Of a stretch of DNA of 32,038 nucleotides, positions 15,918 to 24,158 are shown in pieces (position 1 is the first letter of the stretch; each line of letters starts with the position of its first letter). The stretch is from an uncultured Corynebacterium sp. (GTDB lineage: Bacteria > Actinomycetota > Actinomycetes > Mycobacteriales > Mycobacteriaceae). The position numbers and the translations under genes are program-made. The stretch covers positions 1 to 32,038 of the forward strand of contig NZ_CAMIHZ010000026.1 in NCBI RefSeq assembly GCF_946222305.1, written 5' to 3'. The notes below the pieces were generated by a model. The model was not told the DNA's origin and did not search any database. It was given only the letters and a program-made list of their open reading frames with translations.

Positions 15918-18656
15918 GTGTGCGACCTGCGTCTAGATCTGAACCTTCCCTTCGCCGCGGGACATGCGGACCTTATTCGCGCGCTCGAATCCCATCGCGG
16001 GGCGGTAATCCAAGCCCCACCCGGCACGGGTAAGACCACTTTGGCTCCGGGATACGTGGCCGAATTTTTAGCTCGCGATCCACTCATGGAGGGCAACCGG
16101 AAAGTTGTTGTCACCCAGCCCAGACGAGTGGCCGCCCGCGCTTCGGCTGCCCGGTTAAACGATCTGTATGACCGACCGATCGCCGGCCATACAGTGCGTG
16201 GCGAGTCCACGGTAAACGCCAACACGATCATTGAATTCCTCACCCCAGGGGTGCTGCTCCGCCGCCTTTTGCGAGCCCCCGACCTCGAGGGCGTGGGCGC
16301 TGTCATCCTAGATGAAATCCACGAGCGCCAATTGGAATCCGATCTGGTCTTCGCGATGGTCACGCAACTTCGCGAGTTGCGCGAGGATCTGCAGGTGGTG
16401 GCGATGTCTGCGACCGTGGATGCACGAAAGTTCGCCGACCTCATGGACACACCCATTGTGGATGTCCCCTCCCCCATTCATCCTTTGCAATTCCATTACG
16501 CTTCGGCCTCCGAATCCATTACGCGCCGGGATCATCGGGCTCGCCCCGGCCAGCGGGGTTCAATTGAGGACATTGTGGCTAGCACGATTGTCCAAGCCCT
16601 CCGACAGCAGCCCGAGTCGGCCGATGTCCTCGCCTTCGTCCCGACCATCCGGGGAACAGAAATCGTCGCCGACATGGTCAAGCAAAGGGTCACGCAGTTG
16701 GTCGCTGGAGTGGGAACCAACCAGGCCATTGGTGATGTGGACACTTTTGCTCTGCACGGCGGGCTTACGCCACAGCAGCAACAGGAAATCGTTAGTCCGC
16801 GCTGTTCGGGCGCCGCTTCCGGCAGCACACTCCACACTTCCCGCATCCGGCGCGTCATCGTCGCAACGGACGTTGCCGAATCTTCTCTGACGGTCCCGGG
16901 AGTATCCGTGGTTGTGGACAGTTGTCTTTCGCGCGTGAACCGCCGGGATTCCAGCCGGGGCATGTCTGTGCTGGTCACGGAACTGACATCGCAGGCTTCC
17001 GCCACGCAACGCGCCGGCCGCGCCGGCCGCTTGGGCCCGGGAGAGGTGTACCGATGCATCTCTGCGGAAGAATACGGCAAACTCCCCGCGTTCTCCCCGG
17101 CAGCTATTCACACTTCGGACCTCACCGGCGCGATGCTCGACTGCGCCTGCTGGGGTTCCCCGGGCGGGACGGACCTGCCGCTACCGGATCCCTTCCCCGA
17201 GGCAGCCGCCACCCAGGCCGCCCAGTCGCTGTTGATGCTCGGCGCGATAACGGATATCACCAGCGCCACTCCCTACGGCAGCGTCACCCCGCTGGGCGAG
17301 ACTCTCGCCGGTATGCCCATGGATCCCCACTTGGCGCGCGGTGGAGTGATCGCACTGGGGATCCTGGGGAATTCGGGGACCTCGGAAATCTTGGGGAACT
17401 CGGGCCCCTCGGAAGTCCTGGGGAACTTGGGAACCTCAGACAACCTAGAGAACCTAAGAACCCCGAAAACCTTGGGCGCGGACTCATCCGCCACCACCGC
17501 CGCACTGAAAACGCTCGCGATCCTCGACGCGCAATCGCGCCTGCCCGCGAACCTTTCGAAGGCCGTGGACGAGCTTGGTTCGAAGCATCCCGATGTCCAA
17601 CGCATGCGCTCGATATTCCACCGCGCGCTGGCATCGCACGGGCAGCTCCCCACCCCCACCGGAAAACCTACGGACACCCCTGCCCGCACCAGCGCCAAGC
17701 ACACCCCTGCCATCTCCGACCCCATCGCGTTTACCGTGGCCTGCGCATTTCCGCACCTCATCGCTCGGCGCGTACCGGGATCCGAGAACACGGTCCTCAC
17801 CACCTCCGGCACTGGCGCTGTGCTGCCAGCCGAGCTCGCGCACCTCCCATCGGACTGGTTCGCCATCGCCGATATTCACCGCGCTCACACGGGTGACGGC
17901 ACGGGTGCGCGGGTTCGTAGCGCTTTGCCCCTCATCCAAGAAGAAGCTTTCGCGGCGGGGCAGCGTGGCGTCGAAATTAAAGAAGAAGCAACCGCCACCT
18001 ACGACGAAGCCAGCGGCAAAGTACGCGCCCGTACCACCAAAACCTTCGGAGCCATCGAGCTGGCATCCACACCCACCCAACCAACACTCGAACAATCCCA
18101 GGCCGCCATCGAAGACGCGCTGACCTCTCGTGGGTTGCAGGTTATCGGCCTCTCGCAGGCGGCTGAATCGTTGGCACGGCGTATCCAATTTCTTGCCGAC
18201 GCCAACGTGCCCGGTTACCCCGACCTGCGTGGGCAGTTGCCGGAATCTGTGCGCGCGTTTGTGGCTCAGGCCCTCGCGAACGGGCAGAAACCGGACATCG
18301 TTGGGTTGCTGCGTGGATCGATCCCGTGGGATCAGCCCATTGACGAGCTTGCACCGGAGCACCTAGATTTGCCCAGTGGGCGCCGCGCCAAGGTCACGTA
18401 TCCACCGGTTGAAGGCGGGGCGACTGAGGATGCTCCGGCTGTCGTGGCAACGAAACTGCAGGATTGCTTTGGCTTGGAGGAATCCCCCGTCATCGGAAAC
18501 CGCCGGGTGCAGTTCCACTTGCTGTCACCCGCGCAAAGGCCACTAGCGGTGACGGATGATCTGGCGAGCTTCTGGGATGGCCCATACCACGGTGTTCGCA
18601 AGGATATGCGGGGGCGTTATCCGAAGCATGCGTGGCCTGAGGATCCGCGCGCCTAG
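15918..18656 (+). CDS. hrpB: HrpB-type ATP-dependent (DEAH) helicase
   Basis: A 912-residue DExH-box helicase of the HrpB family. Motif I is APPGTGKTT (K39), motif II DEIHERQ (D132-H135), motif III SATVDA, and motif VI QRAGRAGR. The HrpB-specific C-terminal end GVRKDMRGRYPKHAWPEDP is intact, so the gene is complete. The family is usually about 820-850 residues. Part of the excess is an insertion at residues 484-519 made of four 9-residue repeats (GNSGTSEIL and variants), and a Thr/Pro/Lys-rich stretch near 575-600. Function in bacteria is not settled; RNA unwinding is assumed. The start is GTG 15918, which leads directly into the conserved N-terminus; no strong Shine-Dalgarno is seen. It is divergent from tag and monocistronic. 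Confidence 0.93.
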   Translation: MCDLRLDLNLPFAAGHADLIRALESHRGAVIQAPPGTGKTTLAPGYVAEFLARDPLMEGNRKVVVTQPRRVAARASAARLNDLYDRPIAGHTVRGESTVNANTIIEFLTPGVLLRRLLRAPDLEGVGAVILDEIHERQLESDLVFAMVTQLRELREDLQVVAMSATVDARKFADLMDTPIVDVPSPIHPLQFHYASASESITRRDHRARPGQRGSIEDIVASTIVQALRQQPESADVLAFVPTIRGTEIVADMVKQRVTQLVAGVGTNQAIGDVDTFALHGGLTPQQQQEIVSPRCSGAASGSTLHTSRIRRVIVATDVAESSLTVPGVSVVVDSCLSRVNRRDSSRGMSVLVTELTSQASATQRAGRAGRLGPGEVYRCISAEEYGKLPAFSPAAIHTSDLTGAMLDCACWGSPGGTDLPLPDPFPEAAATQAAQSLLMLGAITDITSATPYGSVTPLGETLAGMPMDPHLARGGVIALGILGNSGTSEILGNSGPSEVLGNLGTSDNLENLRTPKTLGADSSATTAALKTLAILDAQSRLPANLSKAVDELGSKHPDVQRMRSIFHRALASHGQLPTPTGKPTDTPARTSAKHTPAISDPIAFTVACAFPHLIARRVPGSENTVLTTSGTGAVLPAELAHLPSDWFAIADIHRAHTGDGTGARVRSALPLIQEEAFAAGQRGVEIKEEATATYDEASGKVRARTTKTFGAIELASTPTQPTLEQSQAAIEDALTSRGLQVIGLSQAAESLARRIQFLADANVPGYPDLRGQLPESVRAFVAQALANGQKPDIVGLLRGSIPWDQPIDELAPEHLDLPSGRRAKVTYPPVEGGATEDAPAVVATKLQDCFGLEESPVIGNRRVQFHLLSPAQRPLAVTDDLASFWDGPYHGVRKDMRGRYPKHAWPEDPRA
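17367..17474 (+). repeat. Four 27-bp in-frame tandem repeats inside hrpB
   Basis: Units at 17367-17393, 17394-17420, 17421-17447 and 17448-17474 encode GNSGTSEIL, GNSGPSEVL, GNLGTSDNL and ENLRTPKTL. Copies one and two are closest and the fourth most diverged. The period of nine codons keeps the frame. The insert lies just after the helicase core, where a loop is expected. Confidence 0.85.
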
Positions 18657-18753
18657 CGGGGTGCTCTATTGGATCGGCCTGCGCAAGTGGTGTGACCGTT
18701 GGGCCCACTCCTTCCCCGGAACAACCTCCGAAACGTCCCCACATACGAGAAAG

Positions 18754-18783
18754 GGGTGCGACCCTCCGCAGAGGATCGCACCC
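18754..18783 (-). terminator. Hairpin terminator between hrpB and the GlsB-like gene
   Basis: GGGTGCGACCCTC (18754-18766) pairs with GAGGATCGCACCC (18771-18783), with one mismatch and a 4-nt CGCA loop. On the minus strand it is followed by CTTTCTCGT, so it suits the GlsB-like gene best. It could also help end hrpB transcription, since the two genes converge, but the plus-strand side has no T-run. Confidence 0.7.
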
Positions 18784-18830
18784 AGTGGTGAAAAAGGTGT
18801 TTGGTTGTGGTTTCAGAGAACACCCGCGGG

Positions 18831-18862
18831 CTAGCCATTTAGCTAGGAAGCTAGCTATCTAG
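18831..18862. repeat. Cluster of four CTAG tetranucleotides
   Basis: CTAG occurs at 18831, 18843, 18851 and 18859, spaced 12, 8 and 8 bp, in an otherwise G+C-rich stretch between the GlsB-like stop codon and its terminator. On the minus strand this reads as repeated TAG triplets after the TAA stop, the first 23 bp from it. Confidence 0.6.
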
Positions 18863-18881
18863 CCACGAGTGCAGAGTTGTC

Positions 18882-19202
18882 TTAGCGACGACCCTTGTTA
18901 CCCATGATCAGCTTCAGGATGAACAGCAGCAGGCAAGCGCCGATCAGGCAGGTGATGAAGGAGAAAATCCAGCCACCGGAGCTGATGCCCAGGAGGGTGA
19001 AGATCCAACCACCCAGGAAGCCGCCGATAACACCTACGATGATGTTGGCTGGGATGCCCATCTGAGCGTCGGTGCCCATGATCTTGGAGCCGATCCAGCC
19101 AGCCAGGCCACCGATGATGATCCAGCCGATGAAACCGAGAGCAGGAACGCCGCTGTCGGCAGCGAGCAGTTGGGTGCTTTCAGCAAGAATTGCAGTAGTC
19201 AT
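18882..19202 (-). CDS. GlsB/YeaQ/YmgE family small membrane protein
   Basis: A 106-residue membrane protein of the transglycosylase-associated/GlsB family, often stress-induced, of unknown biochemical role. Three hydrophobic segments are visible at about 22-42, 50-75 and 77-98. The family's glycine-rich pattern is clear: GFIGWIIIGGLAGWIGSKIMG, then NIIVGVIGGFLGGWIF. The third segment, IFSFITCLIGACLLLFILKLI, ends in a basic tail (GNKGRR). The ATG at 19202 follows AAAAGGTGAC, a good ribosome binding site. The N-terminus carries about 18 extra polar residues before the first segment. It is transcribed alone. Confidence 0.87.
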   Translation of the reverse strand: MTTAILAESTQLLAADSGVPALGFIGWIIIGGLAGWIGSKIMGTDAQMGIPANIIVGVIGGFLGGWIFTLLGISSGGWIFSFITCLIGACLLLFILKLIMGNKGRR

Positions 19203-19315
19203 GTCACCTTTTTACAGGCGCTTACATGGTTGCGCAAAGGTTCCTAAAGAAAATAAGGCCCAGAAACCACATGGACCACATCTCTACCCCTATGGGTTTG
19301 CGCAGCTCAGCGATA

Positions 19316-19356
19316 CTTTCACATGCTTAACAAACGTCTGTAAAAATATGTGAAAG
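19316..19356. repeat. Perfect 9-bp inverted repeat with 23-bp AT-rich spacer
   Basis: CTTTCACAT (19316-19324) is the exact reverse complement of ATGTGAAAG (19348-19356). It lies between the end of the nitronate monooxygenase gene and the start of the GlsB-like gene, both on the minus strand. It could be a paired operator or an RNA hairpin; no T-run follows that would make it a clear terminator. A weaker hairpin, AAGATC-N5-GATCTT, sits at 19373-19389 just past the monooxygenase stop. Confidence 0.5.
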
Positions 19357-19392
19357 ATTTTCTGAAAGTCCGAAGATCGAAGGGATCTTGCG

Positions 19393-20505
19393 CTACCAGC
19401 GGTGCAAAAACTCCCACGCTTCGTCGTTGAGTTGGCGCACAACTTCGCCCGCCGAAACCTGCGCGCGAAGCAAACCGATCCCCTGGCCCGCATGCAGTTT
19501 CAACTCGTCGGCATAGTCACCACCTTCAGCGCGCGCTGCCACCAGCTCCGCATCGCTCACCTCGCCACTATCACTTAATGGCGCGTACGCATCTACGAAG
19601 CCGTTCCGAACCGTCCGAGTGGGCCATTGCTTCGTATCCCACTTCTGTTGTTCGGCCCTGTCGTAAATATCGGTCAACACAGTCTGCGTGCTGCTGCTGT
19701 TTACCGCCAATTCCCGCAAGGCCTCGGATCCCACGGATTCCGGGGATCCCAAAAGCGCGGTGCCAACCCACGCAGCATCCGCACCTGCAGCCAGAACAGC
19801 GGCCACTCCACGACCGGATCCGATTCCGCCGGCCACGCACACGGGAATCCCCGGCGCGTGAACCTGCAAGTGCCCCAGCACCAACTGCATCAAAGGCATG
19901 GTGCCGATGTATCCGGTATGCCCACCGGCATCGGTGCCCTGTACGCAGATCACATCTACTTCGGCAGCCAGCGCCGCCTTCAGCTGAGTCAGGTTATTCA
20001 CCGGCGCCACCACGGAAATCCCCGCTGCGTGTGCCCGATCTACATAAGGAGCCGGATCACCAAAGCCCAAAGAAACCACGGTTGGCTTCGCTTCCAGCAC
20101 GGCATCGAATTGCTCTGGCTTATCTTCCAAGGCCCAAATCATCAATCCGATTCCAAACGCCCCGCCCTCGCGAGCGATCTCCGCGTTGTCTTTAATCCAT
20201 TCCGCGCTGCTACCTGCCCCAGCGCCGAACATTCCCAATCCCCCGGCGCGGCTCACCGCAGCAGCTAGGTGGCCATCCGATCGCCCAGCCATGGGCGCAC
20301 CCACGATGGGCTTTTTGATCCCCCACAGTCGCGTCAGCCGCGTGTCCAAGTCCCGGTCTTCTCCGAGCTCATTCGCGCCGAGTCGACCCACTCCCCGCTC
20401 ACTCGTACCGTAACCGCCCGAACTGCGCTCTGCGGCACCGTGTCCGTTTTCAGCATGTCCGCCGGCGCCATGCCCGAATTCATCATGAGTGGAAGAACTT
20501 GCCAT
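19393..20505 (-). CDS. Nitronate monooxygenase-like FMN protein
   Basis: The 370-residue product matches the NMO/2-nitropropane dioxygenase TIM-barrel family, FMN enzymes that oxidise nitronates. Family marks are KKPIVGAPMAGRSDG, RAGGLGMFGAG, GIGLMIWAL, QGTDAGGHTGYIG with the catalytic-position H196, and the phosphate-binding VAGGIGSGRGVAAVLAAGADAAWVGTALL. Residues 1-55 are extra: a Gly/His/Glu-rich low-complexity leader (GHGAGGHAENGHGAAE) without signal-peptide character. The ATG at 20505 is the only obvious start and the ribosome binding site is weak. The translation start could be downstream, but no ATG lies between the leader and the barrel. Related proteins include enoyl reductases (FabK), so the substrate is not certain. 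Confidence 0.82.
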   Translation of the reverse strand: MASSSTHDEFGHGAGGHAENGHGAAERSSGGYGTSERGVGRLGANELGEDRDLDTRLTRLWGIKKPIVGAPMAGRSDGHLAAAVSRAGGLGMFGAGAGSSAEWIKDNAEIAREGGAFGIGLMIWALEDKPEQFDAVLEAKPTVVSLGFGDPAPYVDRAHAAGISVVAPVNNLTQLKAALAAEVDVICVQGTDAGGHTGYIGTMPLMQLVLGHLQVHAPGIPVCVAGGIGSGRGVAAVLAAGADAAWVGTALLGSPESVGSEALRELAVNSSSTQTVLTDIYDRAEQQKWDTKQWPTRTVRNGFVDAYAPLSDSGEVSDAELVAARAEGGDYADELKLHAGQGIGLLRAQVSAGEVVRQLNDEAWEFLHRW

Positions 20506-20715
20506 GTGTGAATCAATTCCCAGACTAAAACTTCGCCTTGCGCCCCTCGGGGCCTCTTTTTCGGTTCCCCACCTTACTCATTTCCCTCCCCCATGTGGCG
20601 AATTCCAGCACGCCTTCTTTTCCTCCCTTTTTCTGCAGATTTTTAAGCTGCAGTAACAGCCTTTTTCTTTATTCCGACGCCCCCTCGCTCCTCCCAAGCG
20701 CGTAGTCTGTGGGGC

Positions 20716-21036
20716 ATGGATTTCACTCTGAAGAAGGCAAAAGACGTCAACACCGCTGCAGTTGTCACCACCGGCCTGATCGGTGGCTGGATCACGGCTC
20801 GCGAAACCGGCATCCGTCCACTGGGTGGCGTTATTCTCGCGGCAGCTGGGGCCTATGCCGCGCGTTCTTGGAATGCGAAGGCCGGCGCTCCCGTCGCGGG
20901 CGCCCTGACCGCGGGCTACATCGCCGCGTTCGGCCTGTCCCACCCACTGGCGAAGAAGATCGGCTCGTGGCCAGCAGTTCTATCCGTGACCGCGGCCAGC
21001 GCCGGCGCAGCGTACGCGGCTTCTGACCGCCTCTAA
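20716..21036 (+). CDS. Conserved small alanine/glycine-rich membrane protein, function unknown
   Basis: A 106-residue protein that I cannot assign to a named family. It has a short charged start (MDFTLKKAKDVNT) and then three or four hydrophobic Ala/Gly-rich stretches at about 13-27, 35-50, 58-72 and 80-102, so it is probably an inner-membrane protein. The start at 20716 is the only ATG and a GTGGGGC sequence precedes it. Coding character (G/C third positions, no frameshift) is good. It is convergent with the flavodoxin-fold gene, 31 bp away; both ends carry the 9-bp TCTAACCCA. Confidence 0.7.
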   Translation: MDFTLKKAKDVNTAAVVTTGLIGGWITARETGIRPLGGVILAAAGAYAARSWNAKAGAPVAGALTAGYIAAFGLSHPLAKKIGSWPAVLSVTAASAGAAYAASDRL

Positions 21037-21067
21037 CCCAACACCACCCCCTTACTTGGCGCTGCAT

Positions 21068-21568
21068 CTAACCCAGCGCTTCCCCCACCAGCGACTGCGC
21101 CATCGTGGCCAGTTCGTCCTGGTGGGGTTCCCATTCACCGGTGAACTCCACGGGTTCGGCGGCCACGCGCATCTCAAATCCCGTGGTCAGCGACCGCATC
21201 GCCTTGGCGGCGCCAGTCGTATCGTAGCCACCGCGGATCCACCAGCTCACTGGTTTGCCTGCGGTCTGCTCGCGCGCCGCCATGTAGGTTGAATCGAAGT
21301 AGTGCTTCAGCGCGCCGGAGATATAACCGAAGTTCGCGGTGGTTCCGAAGATCACGGCATCAGCCCCGATCATTTCCTCGGCCAGCTGCTCCGCCGAAAG
21401 TTCCGGATCCAGCGGGTGTCGCTCCACGATGCGCACGGCGTGCTCCCCTTTTAGCCCCAACCCCTCGTTGGCTTCGGCAGCTGCGGAGCGCGCGGCGTCG
21501 AGAACAAAAGAAGAAAGCGCTGCAGTAACCGGCGATGGACTGTGATGAACAATGAGTACGGTCGTCAT
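21068..21568 (-). CDS. Flavodoxin-fold NAD(P)H-dependent FMN reductase/quinone reductase-like protein
   Basis: A 166-residue protein of flavodoxin fold. It begins MTTVLIVHHSPSPVTAAL, the phosphate-binding P-loop region of FMN, and has GADAVIFGTTANFGYISGALKHYFD, the flavin-ring loop found in WrbA and related reductases. After GKPVSWWIRGGYDTTGA the usual helix follows. It should bind FMN and transfer electrons from NAD(P)H to quinones or other acceptors; substrate is unknown. AGGGG lies 3-4 nt before the ATG at 21568. It is divergent from the acyltransferase gene. Confidence 0.8.
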   Translation of the reverse strand: MTTVLIVHHSPSPVTAALSSFVLDAARSAAAEANEGLGLKGEHAVRIVERHPLDPELSAEQLAEEMIGADAVIFGTTANFGYISGALKHYFDSTYMAAREQTAGKPVSWWIRGGYDTTGAAKAMRSLTTGFEMRVAAEPVEFTGEWEPHQDELATMAQSLVGEALG

Positions 21569-21710
21569 AGTCCCCTATTGTGCCGAGATCTCGCCGCTGG
21601 CGAGCCGAAATTGTCGCCTAATAGTTTCGGAATAAGAATTGAATCCCCAACAGGACTTTCGGAGTGTCTTATTCGACCTCTTTGGTTTAGCTGCCTAAGC
21701 TGGTTTCGTT

Positions 21711-24158
21711 ATGGCCAGCGCAGCGGGACGTTTTAGACAAGATATTGAGGGGCTTCGCGGATTCGCGATCGCCCTCGTCGTAGTGTTTCACGTTTTCGTC
21801 GGAAAAGTTTCTTCCGGCGTGGACGTGTTCCTCCTCCTCGGCGGAATTTTCTTCTTCGGCAGCCAGCTGAGCAATGCACGCAATCCCCAGGGATTGACGA
21901 TTGTTCAGTCGGTCATCCGCATCATCAGACGGCTCTTCCCTCCCTTGGCAATCGTCGTGGCCACCACCTTGGCTGCCTCGATGCTAACGATGAACAAGCT
22001 GGTCTGGGTGCAGATGGCGAAGGATTCGGTCGCGGCGCTGGGCTACTACATCAACTGGCAGCTGGCGTTTTCCGGCCGTGATTACGTGGCCATCCAAACC
22101 ACGGTGAGCCCATTCCAGCACCTCTGGTCGATGTCTGCTCAGCTGCAGATCTACTTGTCTTCTTTGCTGGCCGTGGTGCTTATTGCCTTTATTTTCCGAC
22201 GCCACTCCCGCCCCGTTTTAGTGGTCATCCTTAGCGCTGCGACCATCCTGAGTTTCGCTTATGCCACCTGGCAGCACGGCCAGGATCAGGCCTTGAACTA
22301 CTACTCCACATTCAGCCGTTTCTGGGAGATCGGCCTAGGTGGATTGGTCGGCATGTTGCTGCTGCAGCGCGATAAGAAGGGCAACCCGGCGCTGCGGCCA
22401 CTGGGGCCGTGGATGCGCCGTATCTTGGGCGTGATCGGTATTTTGCTGATCGCCCTAACGGGTGTGTTCCTCAATGGTTCGGACCAGTTCCCCGGCGCGT
22501 GGACGCTGGTACCGCTGTCAGGTGCCGTACTGGTGGTGTTGGCTGGTTCCTCCGGACAGCCGGTGGGCATCACCCGCGTGATGGAATCCCGCCCCATGGT
22601 GGAGCTGGGTGGCATCTCCTACGCGCTGTACCTGTGGCACTGGCCGCTGCTGGTGCTCGCGCTGAACTGGTCCGGTAAGCCAAAGGTTTCGTGGGCGCTG
22701 GGCGCAGGCGTGATCGCCGCCAGCTTGGTGCTGGCGTGGCTTACCAAGATGCTGGTGGAAAAGCCGCTGCGCCAGGGCAAGAAGCCAGCCCGAAGCTGGG
22801 TGCTGTTCTCCCCTCGTTACTGGGGCAACTCCCTGAAGGTGTGGCCGAAGACCGTTTATGCCTTGGTCATCATCTTGCTGGCGGGGGCCGTGGTGGCGTC
22901 GCCCCCAATCCTCGAAAAGCGCCTAAATGCAGGAACGGACCAGCTGCTGGAGGCCTCCAACGACAGGGCGACGTACCCAGGCGCGTTGAGCTTCATCAAT
23001 AACGCGCCCACACCCGAGGGCAAGACGATTGTTCCGCCACTGGAAGATTTCAAGAAGCTCCTGCCACCGACCCAGCCGGATGGATGCCAGATTGGCTTCG
23101 AACCCGCGGTGCTGGTGTTGACCAAGCAGTACAACCGTACGCAGGAGGAATGCGCCTACGGCGATGTGAACTCCAAACGGACGCTGTATGCAGTGGGCGG
23201 CTCCCACACAGAGCACTACATGCCGGCGCTGGACATTGTGGGTAAGCGCCAAGGCATTAAGGTGATCCCGCTGTTGAAGATGGGTTGTCCGATCAACGCG
23301 AATATCACGCTGTACAACGGGCAGGATTACCCAAGCTGCCGCGAATGGTCGAAGACGACGATGGATTACATTGAGGATCACCCGCCAACAGAGGGCATCT
23401 TCATGCCTGGTACGCGCCCATCGGATATCCAGGGCAATGGCCCCGAGGTCGTGCCACCGGAGTACGTGGATACGGTCAAGAAGTGGCACGAGGCCGGTAT
23501 TAAGACGTGGCTGCTACGCGACAACCCTTGGCACATGCGTACCGATGGCAGTGGCCCGCTGGATATGCGCCAGTGTGTAGTCGGCATGATGGAAGGCAAC
23601 TGGACTGGCCCGGGTGGGGATGGATTCCCTGGTGTGGCCGATCCGGAGCACCCAACGTTCGATGAGGTGCTGTCGATCAACAAGGCGTGCGGTACCCCTG
23701 TAAATGCTTCGCTGCTGCCGGAGGATCCATCGATCAAGGCCTACGATGGCTTGAATGTGAAGCTGATGGATCTGACCGCTGCGATCTGCCGTGAGGGTTG
23801 GTGCCCAGCAATCATCGGCAACATGGCTGCCTACCGCGATGCACACCACTTCACGAACGTGTTTGCGGAGACTTTGGCGGGCGAACTGGAAGCACAGATG
23901 TTCGATCCGAACCACGAGATTCCGCGCATGGATATCAGCTTGCAAGAGCCGGAACAGCCCGTGGATGAAAACGGCTCGCCGGTGCCGCCGTCGGGGGCGC
24001 CGGCTCCAGGACAGCCGGGGTCGGGTGTGCCCGCGGTGCCAGGGCAGCCGGATGCGCCCTCCATTCCGGGGCAGCCGGCACTGCCGAATGCGACGGTGTC
24101 ACCGACAGCTGTGCCACCAGCGAGCGTAAATGGCACAGTAACCCCCGGCGGGGAATAA
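21711..24158 (+). CDS. AT3-SGNH membrane O-acyltransferase (OafA-like)
   Basis: An 815-residue two-part envelope enzyme. Residues about 7-370 form the acyltransferase-3 membrane domain with about ten hydrophobic segments; FRQDIEGLRGFAIALVVVFH and GGISYALYLWHWPLL are family landmarks. After another membrane segment (AGAVVASPPI) the extracytoplasmic SGNH domain fills about 430-740, with nucleophile region VGGSHTEHYMPAL (S498) and D710-x2-H713 (DAHHF). The usual GDSH Asp is Gly here. Such proteins O-acetylate cell wall sugars, glycolipids or peptidoglycan; the acceptor is unknown. The last 60 residues are Pro/Gly-rich and likely disordered. The ATG at 21711 has no strong Shine-Dalgarno. A T-tailed terminator follows at 24277. 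GC is high, near 70% in a hand-counted line. Confidence 0.88.
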   Translation: MASAAGRFRQDIEGLRGFAIALVVVFHVFVGKVSSGVDVFLLLGGIFFFGSQLSNARNPQGLTIVQSVIRIIRRLFPPLAIVVATTLAASMLTMNKLVWVQMAKDSVAALGYYINWQLAFSGRDYVAIQTTVSPFQHLWSMSAQLQIYLSSLLAVVLIAFIFRRHSRPVLVVILSAATILSFAYATWQHGQDQALNYYSTFSRFWEIGLGGLVGMLLLQRDKKGNPALRPLGPWMRRILGVIGILLIALTGVFLNGSDQFPGAWTLVPLSGAVLVVLAGSSGQPVGITRVMESRPMVELGGISYALYLWHWPLLVLALNWSGKPKVSWALGAGVIAASLVLAWLTKMLVEKPLRQGKKPARSWVLFSPRYWGNSLKVWPKTVYALVIILLAGAVVASPPILEKRLNAGTDQLLEASNDRATYPGALSFINNAPTPEGKTIVPPLEDFKKLLPPTQPDGCQIGFEPAVLVLTKQYNRTQEECAYGDVNSKRTLYAVGGSHTEHYMPALDIVGKRQGIKVIPLLKMGCPINANITLYNGQDYPSCREWSKTTMDYIEDHPPTEGIFMPGTRPSDIQGNGPEVVPPEYVDTVKKWHEAGIKTWLLRDNPWHMRTDGSGPLDMRQCVVGMMEGNWTGPGGDGFPGVADPEHPTFDEVLSINKACGTPVNASLLPEDPSIKAYDGLNVKLMDLTAAICREGWCPAIIGNMAAYRDAHHFTNVFAETLAGELEAQMFDPNHEIPRMDISLQEPEQPVDENGSPVPPSGAPAPGQPGSGVPAVPGQPDAPSIPGQPALPNATVSPTAVPPASVNGTVTPGGE

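Noticed and set aside
20541..20563. CCCCTCGGGG followed by TCTTTTTC as a plus-strand terminator
   Set aside because: The stem is only 4-5 bp with a minimal loop, and no plus-strand gene ends upstream.
21630..21674. GAATAAG / CTTATTC 7-bp arms 31 bp apart upstream of the acyltransferase gene
   Set aside because: Short arms, long spacer and AT-rich content make a chance match likely.
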